The translations under genes and the position numbers were made by a program. The notes under the pieces were generated by a model. That model saw only the letters and a list, made by a program, of their open reading frames with translations. It did not search any database and was not told where the DNA came from. Of a stretch of 64,000 nt of DNA, positions 1-7,493 are shown piece by piece. The stretch lies in the NCBI GenBank assembly GCA_030524175.1, contig JAUNHC010000012.1, positions 1-64,000 on the forward strand, read 5' to 3'. Origin of the DNA: Eubacteriales bacterium. Lineage in GTDB: Bacteria > Bacillota > Clostridia > Lachnospirales > Lachnospiraceae. Each line of letters begins with the position of its first letter. Position 1 is the stretch's first letter.

Positions 1-31
1 ATGGATAGGGTAGCTAACAGTTAGCAATTCA

Positions 32-94
32 TTACGCGACTTCACGTCGCACATCCACCTCTAGATCACAGACTGCAAAAATGTTTCTTTTCAA
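32..94 (-). pseudogene. Truncated start of a tad-locus gene
   Basis: A TTG start overlaps the stop codon of the prepilin peptidase gene (ATTGA) and has a strong AGGAGGTG just upstream, so translational coupling is expected. The frame reads LKRNIFAVCDLEVD and then VRREVA before a stop, 20 codons in all. The first 14 residues resemble, from memory, the beginning of the CpaE/TadZ-like protein that follows the prepilin peptidase in Lachnospiraceae tad (Flp pilus) loci; the rest does not continue that protein. The sequence left of about position 52 contains two short palindromes and no recognisable coding. The gene may be broken by an insertion, deletion or assembly join. The family assignment is tentative. 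Confidence 0.35.
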
Positions 95-603
95 TACACA
101 CCTCCTGCATACAGCATCACACTTAAAAACACAGGTACTGTGAAGTGGAAATTCTCCACACGGGACATTCCCTTCCTGTAATATGGCTTCAGCTTTCCGC
201 TTTGGACGAAATCATGAAAATATTGGGTAAAATAGTGAAGTCTCTGGCGGACACCGCCGTTAGAAATTAAGATTGCAGATGAAATACCTGCTCCCAAACA
301 TAAAGAGATAAGAATACACGCAGCTATTGGCAAAGGCCCCATAATGCCGCCTAATGCGCACAACAGCTTAATGTCCCCTGGCCCCAGCATCCGGAAAACA
401 AATAACATTCCCAAGATGAGAAGGGGTACTATTGCTCCTGACAGAAATTCAAAAATCCCGGCCCAGCCTTGTCCCATGCACTGAATAAAGAACCCTGTAC
501 CTAACGAAAATAAGATCCATCCGTTATCCACACGGCCTGTGCGCAGGTCCATAATCACGGCAACCCCGGCAATCACCACAGGCATACTGGTGTATACAAG
601 CAT
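91..603 (-). CDS. Prepilin peptidase, A24 family (TadV/CpaA-like)
   Basis: This 170-residue, highly hydrophobic protein has the two catalytic aspartates of type IV prepilin peptidases: Asp19 (in MDLRTG) and Asp77 in the GxGD motif (GPGDIKLL, about residues 74-81). The length matches the short TadV/CpaA class, which lacks the N-terminal methylase domain of PilD. It would act in the cytoplasmic membrane and cleave leader peptides of Flp-type pilins. The ATG follows GGTGAAGGA. The next gene in the same direction begins on top of its stop codon but is truncated, and no other tad genes are visible before the window ends, so whether the pilus system is intact cannot be judged. Confidence 0.8.
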   Translation of the reverse strand: MLVYTSMPVVIAGVAVIMDLRTGRVDNGWILFSLGTGFFIQCMGQGWAGIFEFLSGAIVPLLILGMLFVFRMLGPGDIKLLCALGGIMGPLPIAACILISLCLGAGISSAILISNGGVRQRLHYFTQYFHDFVQSGKLKPYYRKGMSRVENFHFTVPVFLSVMLYAGGVY

Positions 604-736
604 TCCTTCACCCCGTTTCGCCTTCGCATCCTCTCAAACGGTATCCGGGTGCAGCCAGACACCATTTTTTTCCTTCGTATATCCCGGCATAATGAATTGG
701 CGGTCTCAACAAAGTATGCTTATCAAACCATTGCTG

Positions 737-778
737 TTCAATAACATATATTTATTGATACCCATATTCAATAACATA
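737..778. repeat. Direct repeat TTCAATAACATA, 30-bp period
   Basis: TTCAATAACATA occurs at 737-748 and again at 767-778, a period of 30 bp or about three helical turns. The pair lies upstream of the prepilin peptidase gene in an otherwise AT-rich gap. It could be a tandem binding site for a regulator, but no regulator is nearby. The rest of the 604-1042 gap shows only degenerate coding-like sequence. Confidence 0.4.
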
Positions 779-894
779 AGAATCATCTGTGGTATTTCAA
801 TTCTTTTGTCTTAAAGTAAAAGTGGAAATTCCGTCTGAAGCGACGGCGCCGATACCAGAAGATTTCTGGTGAGTCTTATTATATGACGGATCGT

Positions 895-1023
895 CTGTTT
901 TGTCCAGAGGGTACTGAAAATTAATTCTAAAAAAACAATAAAGTCCATCCTCCCCCTTCTTGACCGTACTGCCCGCAAGTGCTACCATGAACTGACAGAA
1001 CTGATCAAACAATCTTTTTAACA
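895..1023 (+). pseudogene. Possible C-terminal remnant of an unknown gene
   Basis: One plus-strand frame here is open and ends in a stop 20 bases before the SGNH hydrolase start. It reads like the end of a helical protein (…KSILPLLDRTARKCYHE…). No start codon with a ribosome binding site precedes it, and a TGA lies just upstream in frame. A coding-like stretch at about 815-860 (VEIPSEATAPIPEDFW) lies before that in another frame. Together they suggest a decayed gene that once preceded the hydrolase, although chance open frames cannot be excluded. Confidence 0.25.
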
Positions 1024-1042
1024 GGATGGAAAAGGTGCAGCT

Positions 1043-1729
1043 ATGACCCATTTGCTATGTCTCGGTGACAGTATCACCGACTGCGGCCGTATTCTCGGCC
1101 ATCCGCCTCTTGGCAACGGTTACGTATACAAATTGCGGAAAAAACTAAACACACTTAATAATGACTGGAATATCACCAACTGTGGTGTGGACGGCTTTAC
1201 TGTGAGCAGGCTTCTGACAGGTCTCAGACAGGGTACCATTCCTTACAATGCTGATATTATTTCTATTCTCATCGGCATCAACGATATTGGTCTGATGATG
1301 AATACAGGTAGAAACGCAGAGCAGCAGCATATGATGCATAAAAAGTTTTTATCTGATTATGAAAGTCTCCTTATCACCTTAAATACAGACTTCCATGGGG
1401 GATCTTCAGTCAACGCCGGAGATGTGTGCTGCCATAGTCCTCTCCCTCCTGCCTGCATCAGAAAGAAACCAAGGATCATCCTTTTGGAACCCTTTATTTT
1501 TACCCGGCCTGCCGGATATATAAACTGGCTGCCCCATATTCAAACAATGTCCCAGGGCATTTCTTGTCTGGCAGAAAAATACCAGTGCACTTATATCCGG
1601 CTTCAAGAGGATTTAAACAAGGCCGCTTTGGAATACGGCACGGATTCCGTCTCTGAAGACGGCATTCACCTGACTTCCTGCGGACACGAAATACTGGCAG
1701 AAAAGCTTGCAGGCATCCTTTCTCTCTAG
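1043..1729 (+). CDS. SGNH/GDSL-family hydrolase
   Basis: The 228-residue protein carries the SGNH esterase blocks in order: block I GDSIT with the catalytic Ser near residue 10, a Gly in NCGVDGFT (block II), block III IGIND with the oxyanion Asn, and block V DGIHLT with the catalytic Asp-x-x-His near the C-terminus. There is no signal peptide, so it is probably cytoplasmic; substrates may be acylated sugars or lysophospholipids. A loop of about 35 residues between blocks III and V (rich in Cys, Pro and Gly) is longer than usual. ATG follows AAAAGGTG. It appears monocistronic. The 358-base gap after it holds the promoter and leader of the next gene. Confidence 0.85.
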   Translation: MTHLLCLGDSITDCGRILGHPPLGNGYVYKLRKKLNTLNNDWNITNCGVDGFTVSRLLTGLRQGTIPYNADIISILIGINDIGLMMNTGRNAEQQHMMHKKFLSDYESLLITLNTDFHGGSSVNAGDVCCHSPLPPACIRKKPRIILLEPFIFTRPAGYINWLPHIQTMSQGISCLAEKYQCTYIRLQEDLNKAALEYGTDSVSEDGIHLTSCGHEILAEKLAGILSL

Positions 1730-1868
1730 CAGTTCATAAAGTTTGAAACCATCATAATGAATGGCCTATTTTCCAATCTTCCGTCTCCATAAAGAGAGGT
1801 ATTTACTGTATCAACAAATGCATTTTTATGCATTTAAAATGTATATTAAAATGTTTTTTTATTTTATA

Positions 1869-1897
1869 TTGAATAATTACGTTTAGTTTTGTATAAT
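1869..1897 (+). promoter_or_regulatory. Sigma-A promoter of the GNAT gene
   Basis: TTGAAT (1869-1874), a 17-bp spacer and TATAAT (1892-1897) form a near-consensus promoter. Transcription should start near 1904 and give a leader of about 180 nt before the acetyltransferase ATG. Confidence 0.65.
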
Positions 1898-1934
1898 TAG
1901 AAAATCACATATTTAATTGAAAACTAAACCCCTG

Positions 1935-2064
1935 TTCTACATTGCCATAGAACGAAATACTGGTGTAGATGATTTAATCCAGTAAGTACACCCGGCAATT
2001 GCAGTTATAAAGTAATGAGCACCAGGGGCGAATTACCTTCCCCCTGCACCATTGATAGATTTCT
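1935..2064 (+). promoter_or_regulatory. Structured 5' leader of the GNAT gene
   Basis: The leader can form three successive stems: GTTCTA/TAGAAC, TACTGG/CCAGTA (nested with GTGTA/TACAC pairing) and CAGGGG/CCCCTG, the last ending about 35 nt before the start codon. No known riboswitch signature (THF, TPP, SAM, T-box, guanidine, c-di-GMP) was recognised. It could be an uncharacterised cis-regulatory RNA or incidental folding. Confidence 0.3.
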
Positions 2065-2087
2065 AAGAAAAAGAGAGGCATAAAACA

Positions 2088-2864
2088 ATGGAAACCACAA
2101 TTAAACAAATTGAAGATATGTCTTTGAACGCCTGGCCTTCTCATAAAATGGAGCTTTATGATGGATGGATCCTCCGTTTTTCATATTTCTATACACATAG
2201 GACCAACAGTGTGGAACAATTCGGCACTTCTTCATTACCCTGGTGTGAAAAAATCCCATACTGCGAGAAAGTATATGAGCGGCTTGGCACACCTGCAATT
2301 TTTAAGATAAGCCCTCTTGTATCAAAGGATTTTGATTATGTCCTGGAAAACCGCGGGTATTCCATAGAGCACACGACCCGGGTGATGACTGTCAACCTGG
2401 ATTCAGCCTGCCTGTGTGCCTCCTATGACCAGGTAGTATTTACAGATAACATCCCCTCCTGCTGGATAGAGAGTCTCTTTGATTTAAAAGGCACCACTAA
2501 TCCTATACACAGGACCGTAGTACCCTCTATGTACCGCGCAATCCCCAAGGAAACCTTATGTGCCTCTATTAGTCATAACGGAAAAATCGCCGCTACCGGG
2601 CTTGGTATTCTTGACAGGGATTACATCGGCATTTATGCCATCCATGTACGGGAAGATCTGCGGAATAAGGGGTATGCGAGGCAAATCTGCACCGGACTTT
2701 TGAAGGAGGGCATGAATAAAGGCGCTCAAAAGGCTTATCTTCAGGTTGTTGAAGGGAATACCCAAGCCCAGCAGCTATATGAGTCCCTTGGTTTTTCTCA
2801 TTTCTATACGTATTGGTTCCGGGTTCAGCCTGATACTCACAAGCAAAAAGAGCTGTCACACTAA
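2088..2864 (+). CDS. GNAT-family N-acetyltransferase
   Basis: The 258-residue protein has a C-terminal GNAT fold (roughly residues 130-245). Motif A is present as VREDLRNKGYARQI, whose R/Q-x-x-G-x-G/A-like loop binds the acetyl-CoA pyrophosphate; motif B follows as NTQAQQLYESLGF. The N-terminal 120 residues (MELYDGWILRFS…) are typical of a two-domain GNAT subfamily in Firmicutes whose substrate is unknown. Start codon follows AAGAGAGGCAT. The gene has its own promoter and a long structured leader, and its stop codon lies within a bidirectional terminator shared with the convergent folT gene. Confidence 0.85.
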   Translation: METTIKQIEDMSLNAWPSHKMELYDGWILRFSYFYTHRTNSVEQFGTSSLPWCEKIPYCEKVYERLGTPAIFKISPLVSKDFDYVLENRGYSIEHTTRVMTVNLDSACLCASYDQVVFTDNIPSCWIESLFDLKGTTNPIHRTVVPSMYRAIPKETLCASISHNGKIAATGLGILDRDYIGIYAIHVREDLRNKGYARQICTGLLKEGMNKGAQKAYLQVVEGNTQAQQLYESLGFSHFYTYWFRVQPDTHKQKELSH

Positions 2865-2880
2865 GGTGACAGCTCGATTT
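2850..2880. terminator. Bidirectional terminator, GNAT/folT
   Basis: A perfect 10-bp stem (GAGCTGTCAC/GTGACAGCTC, loop of 6) at 2850-2875 is followed by TTTATTTT on the plus strand and preceded by AAAAAG, which is a T-run on the minus strand. The GNAT stop codon lies in the loop. Confidence 0.85.
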
Positions 2881-2920
2881 ATTTTGGGGAATCGATTTGA
2901 TATGTATGAACTTTTCTTAA

Positions 2921-3484
2921 TCAGACAGTTTTCTTTTCCAAAACAGCCGGCGTAACATTGCCCACAACCAGGCTGGTCAGAGGGCTGAAATACAGCAGGC
3001 AGGTCAATACACAATAAATCGGAATCATGATCACAAACTGCACCAGTCTACCCGGCATGATCGCATAGAAATTATATCCCATGATCAACACCAGGCCCGC
3101 AGTGGTAAATATAAGAGAGCTGAGAATTGCTGTCACTACAATTGATGCACTGATAACAACAGTCTTTGCCCTTTTATTCTTGTTGGCCATAAGCGGTTTC
3201 ACAAGAGCCGGAAGCACGCCCCAAAGGATAGCAGCGATAGTAATAAGCGGGTTCACAGCATAGCCTTTCATGAAACATCCGATAATATCAGATGCAAGTC
3301 CGCAGACAGCTCCTGCAGCCGGGCCCATCCATAAGCCGGCAAGAATGGTGCATACACTTCCTACTGAAATACGGTATGCGCCCAATTCCACAACAAATAC
3401 TCTGGTGAGCACCAGATGCATGGCAACCAGCAGCGCCATGAACACCAATGTTTTCACGTTCCAATGCGTTTTGTTTTTTTGCAT
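2921..3484 (-). CDS. folT: Folate ECF transporter S component
   Basis: This 187-residue integral membrane protein has about six hydrophobic segments and the overall pattern of the FolT family of ECF S components (RISVGSVCTILAGLWMGP, …). It would bind reduced folates and associate with a shared EcfAA'T energy module encoded elsewhere, as no ECF ATPase or T component is in this window. Start ATG lies 7 bases after GGAGGTG. The identification is strongly supported by the THF riboswitch in its leader. The gene is monocistronic and ends against the bidirectional terminator at 2850. Confidence 0.88.
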   Translation of the reverse strand: MQKNKTHWNVKTLVFMALLVAMHLVLTRVFVVELGAYRISVGSVCTILAGLWMGPAAGAVCGLASDIIGCFMKGYAVNPLITIAAILWGVLPALVKPLMANKNKRAKTVVISASIVVTAILSSLIFTTAGLVLIMGYNFYAIMPGRLVQFVIMIPIYCVLTCLLYFSPLTSLVVGNVTPAVLEKKTV

Positions 3485-3562
3485 AACAAAAACACCTCCA
3501 TAATGTTTCTACATAGAAAATAGACTTAGGGTAACTACCATAAATAATAAGCCCTCCACACT

Positions 3563-3577
3563 ATGAGATGTTCTCAT
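3563..3577 (-). promoter_or_regulatory. Hairpin between THF aptamer and folT start
   Basis: ATGAGA/TCTCAT pairs across a 3-nt loop directly downstream of the aptamer in the folT leader. There is no T-run, so transcription termination is not indicated. It is more likely part of an expression platform that controls access to the GGAGGTG ribosome binding site. Confidence 0.4.
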
Positions 3578-3579
3578 AT

Positions 3580-3686
3580 GTAGCAACGGGTGCGGAAAAT
3601 ATACCGTAAGCTTTGTTTCATATTACAAGCTTTTCGTTTCACGGCGACTCCCCATCCAGTGAACACTTAACGCATAAATTCCTACT
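3580..3686 (-). ncRNA. THF (tetrahydrofolate) riboswitch
   Basis: The minus strand upstream of folT contains the conserved core of the THF-I aptamer: GCGTTAAGTGTTC, then GGATGGG, GTCGCC, ACGAA, and on the 3' side a CGG…TTCCGCACCCG…GCTAC segment that closes the outer helix with GTAGG at the 5' end. This class binds tetrahydrofolate derivatives and represses folate transport or synthesis genes when folate is plentiful. The expected target, folT, starts about 95 nt downstream. Boundaries are by eye. Confidence 0.88.
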
Positions 3687-3708
3687 TCGCTATTATTTAT
3701 TTAAGGAA

Positions 3709-3736
3709 ATTATAACACACTTTATAGATATTTCAA
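3709..3736 (-). promoter_or_regulatory. Sigma-A promoter of riboswitch-folT
   Basis: On the minus strand TTGAAA (3731-3736), a 16-bp spacer and TATAAT (3709-3714) place the transcription start about 15 nt before the THF aptamer. Confidence 0.65.
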
Positions 3737-3744
3737 CACATTTT

Positions 3745-3753
3745 TGCTATAAT
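3745..3753 (+). promoter_or_regulatory. Extended -10 promoter of the lipoprotein operon
   Basis: TGCTATAAT is an extended -10 element about 90 nt upstream of the small-protein gene. No good -35 is visible, which fits an extended -10 promoter. It sits back to back with the folT promoter. Confidence 0.5.
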
Positions 3754-3845
3754 ATTTTTAAAGTATCTAAGTTTTATCCTGTCTTGTATAGTTCTTCGTT
3801 TTTCTTGCATACTAATTTGTATTATCGACAACAGGAGGTGTGCAG

Positions 3846-4031
3846 ATGAGCCAAGAACCGACAAACCCAAAGGATAATCCTTATCACGTTTTTTATGAAA
3901 ATTACCTGGATACCAATGCCTGCACCGAGTGTACCGGATTGATGCCCACTGAGGCAAAAAACCGGGAGGAGTGGGATGCTTACCGGCAGATTTATGACTT
4001 TACCGCCAAACCGCCGGAACCTCCAGAGTAA
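3846..4031 (+). CDS. Small conserved-type protein, 61 residues
   Basis: An ATG at 3846 lies 5 bases after a perfect AGGAGGTG, which favours it over the GTG six bases upstream. The acidic 61-residue product has a central NACTECTGLMP segment and a C-terminal Tyr-rich and Pro-rich stretch (YRQIYDFTAKPP). Short proteins with a CTGLxP-like core occur in Lachnospiraceae, but I know of no function. It has no signal peptide or membrane segment. The lipoprotein gene starts 21 bases downstream, so the two are probably co-transcribed. Confidence 0.65.
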   Translation: MSQEPTNPKDNPYHVFYENYLDTNACTECTGLMPTEAKNREEWDAYRQIYDFTAKPPEPPE

Positions 4032-4052
4032 TTGCAGCACCGGAGGGAATAA

Positions 4053-5204
4053 ATGAAAAAAACGCTTGTTTTATGTATCTGTCTCAGCATGGCACTTTCT
4101 ATGACCGGCTGCACCCTGGGAAATATTGTGGATCGTTTTATTTCCACCGGAGATGCCCCGGCCCCGGAAACAACAATAGAAAAGCCTCGTGTATATATGG
4201 ATGAACTAAACGGAAAGCTCCAGGATTTTAACGGAAGCCAGCTCACCCTTTCCACACCGGACAATACTTATGTCTTTGATGTATCCGGCGCCACCCTTGA
4301 ATGTTCAGACGGCATGATCACCGGTGATGAAATCAGCATCATATATGAGGGACAGCTTTCCGATACGGATACCACTACAGTGAAAGCTTTGAAAGTGGTG
4401 GACGAATTCCATAAGAAGAACCGTCTCAAAGACCGCACTGCCCATGGTCAGGTACAGGGTTTGACCGCCAATACTATAACAATAAAAGCTAAAAGCGGAA
4501 AAACAGCAACATATCCCATAACAGGCACCGAACAATATTATCAAAACGGTATAAAAGCCGGGGTGTGGGTATATCTGCATTTTAAGGGTAAATTTTCAGA
4601 AACAAATTCTGATAACCCCATGGTATTAAACGCCAGTCATCTGAAGGTTCTCAGCATTTCAGATATGGATCCTATTAAGATACCCGAGCCTACGCCTACC
4701 CCCGTTCCATCAGAAGAGGAAACACAGCCGCTCGGAGAAAAACAATTCCGCGGAGTTATTCAGGATATCAGCCTGAATGCACTGCAGATTCTCCCTGAAG
4801 GAAGTGATACGCCGCTGAACCTGGATATCTCTGCAATCCCCGCTTATTTTAAAGGGGGTACTGCACCAGGCTCATATGTAAATGTAACTTACACCGGTGA
4901 GATGCCGGAAGATTCTCCGGTCACGCTGGAGGGTATCACTGTCATAGCAGTCACCGGAGATGACCCGGATACTTTAGACGACCGCCATACCACTGCTACA
5001 GTCACGGGAACCATTATAGGCTCGACTGCCAACACTGTAACAATCCAGACTAACGACGGAGCGGCTGCCACCTGTTTTACAGGCAATGCCCAGGATCTCT
5101 CCTCAGGAGGCCTTGAGCCGGGATGGGGTGTACGCATCACATTCCACCCGTCTGCTTCCAAAGAATCAAATATTTACACAGCCATTAAAATTGAAGATGC
5201 ATAA
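4053..5204 (+). CDS. Repeat-built surface lipoprotein
   Basis: The 383-residue protein starts with a signal peptide ending in a lipobox (LSMTGC, Cys near residue 20), so it should be lipid-anchored outside the membrane. The rest consists of about four similar beta-rich units of 60-75 residues (near 50-115, 125-195, 233-300 and 315-383), each of the form 'G.I..I..N.ITI….TYP.…..Y.G.…G..V.I.Y.G', like small OB-type or DUF5666-like domains. A Pro-rich linker (PEPTPTPVPSEE) separates units 2 and 3. No enzymatic motif is seen; a binding or cell-envelope role is possible. It follows the 61-residue protein and is closed by a strong terminator. Confidence 0.75.
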   Translation: MKKTLVLCICLSMALSMTGCTLGNIVDRFISTGDAPAPETTIEKPRVYMDELNGKLQDFNGSQLTLSTPDNTYVFDVSGATLECSDGMITGDEISIIYEGQLSDTDTTTVKALKVVDEFHKKNRLKDRTAHGQVQGLTANTITIKAKSGKTATYPITGTEQYYQNGIKAGVWVYLHFKGKFSETNSDNPMVLNASHLKVLSISDMDPIKIPEPTPTPVPSEEETQPLGEKQFRGVIQDISLNALQILPEGSDTPLNLDISAIPAYFKGGTAPGSYVNVTYTGEMPEDSPVTLEGITVIAVTGDDPDTLDDRHTTATVTGTIIGSTANTVTIQTNDGAAATCFTGNAQDLSSGGLEPGWGVRITFHPSASKESNIYTAIKIEDA

Positions 5205-5263
5205 TATGATGTAAAATGAGTACACATCGGTAAATCATTCTGCATACTCACCCATAAATAACA

Positions 5264-5318
5264 GGAGCGCTTCAGGGGCACCGGATGACTCATCCGGCCC
5301 TGAAACGCTCCTTTATTT
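5264..5318. terminator. Long bidirectional terminator
   Basis: A hairpin with an almost uninterrupted 20-bp stem (GGAGCGCTTCAGGG… pairing with …CCTGAAACGCTCC) spans 5264-5311 and is followed by TTTATTT on the plus strand. It lies downstream of the lipoprotein gene and includes the last codons and stop of the convergent amidohydrolase gene. Confidence 0.8.
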
Positions 5319-6159
5319 CTTTCTCGCCCTGTCTTATCCATTCATCCACCTTCGGGGTATGTCCCAAAATATCGGTAAAGGCTCTGTACTCATCCTGTAT
5401 TCCTTTTCCGTGGGGAACCATATAAGCGCCTGCATCACTTCCCAAAGCTATCCTGACACCTTTATCAAATGCTAAAGCCACACTCTCTGCGGCTCTTTCC
5501 ATAATAGGACGGATAACATCATCCTCATATCTGCCGCAGCCCAGCAGGTTTCGCACTGTCACCAGAGTGGGAACCCACACCGTATTGCTCTGGGACAGCA
5601 TTAGGATTGTTTCTTCATCCATATAATTTCCGTGCTCTATGCTGTCTATCCCAGCCTCCAAAGCAGCACGCACCCCATATACACCGTTTGTATGGCTCAT
5701 CACGGAAAAACCCTCCTCATGTGCAACGTGGACCATTTCTTTAACTTCCTCCACATCCAAAGGCTCTCCCGTAATCTCACCATCATCATTGAAATCCAGC
5801 AGACCGGTAGTCATTATCTTAATAAAATCAGCACCTTCTGCTTTTGCTTCCAATACTCTTTTATGATACTCTTTCATAGTGGTAAATCCACGTCCCACTA
5901 TTGAACCATAATGCCCTTCTTTATGTATTGCAAAAACAGGAGTCCTGTAGTCGATCCCATACTCTGCCGCCAGCTCCTTTGCCCTTTTGGATACGCCGAG
6001 AGAATCACCTCCGTCCCGGATAAAAAATACACCTGCTTTCCTGTATTCTTCCAGACGTTCCCGTATGACGTCTTCTCTCACCCCGCGTGCATGGAGGCCT
6101 ACTGCGTTGTGGTAATTCAATCCGTCCATGATAAGATGAGCATGACATTCTCCAAACAT
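5290..6159 (-). CDS. Amidohydrolase-superfamily metal-dependent hydrolase
   Basis: The 289-residue protein has the metal ligands of the amidohydrolase superfamily in order: HAH (residues 6-8), a central Lys (DFIKIMT, the likely carbamylated residue), SHTNG, EHGNY and GSDAGAY with the catalytic Asp. It resembles the imidazolonepropionase/prolidase-like branch but is about 100 residues shorter, because it begins directly at the HxH strand and lacks the usual N-terminal beta-sandwich. The ATG at 6159 is preferred over one 15 bases upstream because GAGGTGG lies 5 bases before it. The alaX-like gene ends 38 bases upstream, so the two form an operon. The substrate is unknown. Confidence 0.8.
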   Translation of the reverse strand: MFGECHAHLIMDGLNYHNAVGLHARGVREDVIRERLEEYRKAGVFFIRDGGDSLGVSKRAKELAAEYGIDYRTPVFAIHKEGHYGSIVGRGFTTMKEYHKRVLEAKAEGADFIKIMTTGLLDFNDDGEITGEPLDVEEVKEMVHVAHEEGFSVMSHTNGVYGVRAALEAGIDSIEHGNYMDEETILMLSQSNTVWVPTLVTVRNLLGCGRYEDDVIRPIMERAAESVALAFDKGVRIALGSDAGAYMVPHGKGIQDEYRAFTDILGHTPKVDEWIRQGEKEIKERFRAG

Positions 6160-6197
6160 TTTTCCACCTCTCATTTATACTGTCTGACTCCCTGCTG

Positions 6198-7349
6198 CTA
6201 TCTCTCAAAAAATTTTCTGATTTCTTCTTCCGATGCCTGTACAGACCCCTGAACAAAAAATGGCTTTCCTCCGCCACGTCCATGAAGCGCGCCATTCATC
6301 TCTTTTGTAAACTGACGCAGATCCCCGTTTAATTCACCAAGTGCATATTTGTAGCTTCCATCCTCATTCCTGGAGAACACAGCAGCGCATCCACCGCAGG
6401 TCTGCATTACCGCATCCGCCAATTTTCTCACACTATCAGCCTCAAGCCCCTCCTGGAATAAAAGGACACTGCCTGCACCTTCCCATTTTTGTGCCTCACT
6501 TGAGAATACGTCATCCTCCAGTCGCATTACTCTGCCCTTCAGCCGGAAATTTTCCTCCTGAAGACGTGTCACAGCTAAAGCAGTCTTATCCGGCTTGGCA
6601 GAAAGCTTCACGGAAATCTGATGATTCTGTTCATTTATCCTATTCAGGTAATCAAGGACTCTTTTTCCGCAGATCATTTCCACTCGCACACCTTCACGGA
6701 ATTTCACTACAGACAAAAGCTTTACCATACCGATTTCTCCGGAAGAAGCCACATGAGTACCACAGCAGGCACACACATCTGCCTCTGGAAACTCCACAAT
6801 GCGTACCTTTCCGGTAAGCTCCTTTTTGCTTCGGTAGTCCAAAGTTTTCAACTCTTCCGGAGGCGGACAGCATATCTTCACAGGTTTATTCTCCCACACC
6901 TTTCTGTTCACCAGTTCTTCGATTTCAGCAAGCTGAGTCTCATCCAGCATCCCATTAAAATCAATAGTGATCACATCGCTTCCCATGTGAAACCCAACAT
7001 TATCATAGCCATAGGCCTGATGGACCAAACCGCTTACCATATGCTCCCCTGAATGCTGCTGCATCAGATCAAAACGGTATTCCCAGTCAATCCTCCCTAT
7101 AACCTCCTGTCCCGGCTCAATAGGCTCATCTGTATAATGAAGAAGCTCTCCCTCCTTCTCATGGACCTCACTTACTTTCACCTGATCCAACAGTCCTCTG
7201 TCACTTGGCTGCCCGCCCCCTTCCGGGTAAAAGGCACTTTCATCCAGCAGAATATGGTAGCCCTTTTTAACCGTCCTGCACTCCAGAACCTTTGCTGTGA
7301 ACTCTTTTCTATATGCATCCTCGTAATATAACCGCCTGGTCTCTGTCAT
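6198..7349 (-). CDS. alaX: Alanyl-tRNA editing protein (AlaX-L type, DHHA1)
   Basis: The 383-residue protein matches a free-standing AlaRS editing domain: the zinc ligands HSGEH (residues 99-103) and CCGTH (Cys195 and His199), preceded by a PEGGGQPSD motif. A coiled segment and a C-terminal DHHA1 domain with GRGGGKPFF follow. Such proteins hydrolyse mischarged Ser-tRNA(Ala) or Gly-tRNA(Ala) in the cytoplasm. The ATG at 7349 follows GAAGGAAG. An upstream in-frame ATG at 7412 is rejected because a promoter lies between the two. Confidence 0.88.
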   Translation of the reverse strand: MTETRRLYYEDAYRKEFTAKVLECRTVKKGYHILLDESAFYPEGGGQPSDRGLLDQVKVSEVHEKEGELLHYTDEPIEPGQEVIGRIDWEYRFDLMQQHSGEHMVSGLVHQAYGYDNVGFHMGSDVITIDFNGMLDETQLAEIEELVNRKVWENKPVKICCPPPEELKTLDYRSKKELTGKVRIVEFPEADVCACCGTHVASSGEIGMVKLLSVVKFREGVRVEMICGKRVLDYLNRINEQNHQISVKLSAKPDKTALAVTRLQEENFRLKGRVMRLEDDVFSSEAQKWEGAGSVLLFQEGLEADSVRKLADAVMQTCGGCAAVFSRNEDGSYKYALGELNGDLRQFTKEMNGALHGRGGGKPFFVQGSVQASEEEIRKFFER

Positions 7350-7393
7350 CTGAACTTCCTTCTTTCTGAAAACTGTTATGTACTGTAAAACAT

Positions 7394-7422
7394 AGTATAG
7401 ACCATCTCTCATCGCTTCGCAA
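7394..7422 (-). promoter_or_regulatory. Promoter of the alaX-amidohydrolase operon
   Basis: TTGCGA (7417-7422), a 17-bp spacer and TATACT (7394-7399) on the minus strand, about 40 nt upstream of the alaX start. Confidence 0.55.
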
Positions 7423-7493
7423 GAGGTGCAGGGGGGACTGGATCAGGGAATTTATAGTATGGTTTGGAGGGATTCCCCGGTAAGTTGTCGAAC

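Noticed and set aside
797-1051. Minus-strand open frame of 84 codons
   Set aside because: No ribosome binding site, and it overlaps the start of the SGNH hydrolase; the plus strand of the same region reads more like a decayed coding end.
6160-7412. Longer N-termini for the amidohydrolase and alaX proteins
   Set aside because: The upstream ATG codons overlap a ribosome binding site (6164-6170) or a promoter (7394-7422), and the extensions are not family-like.
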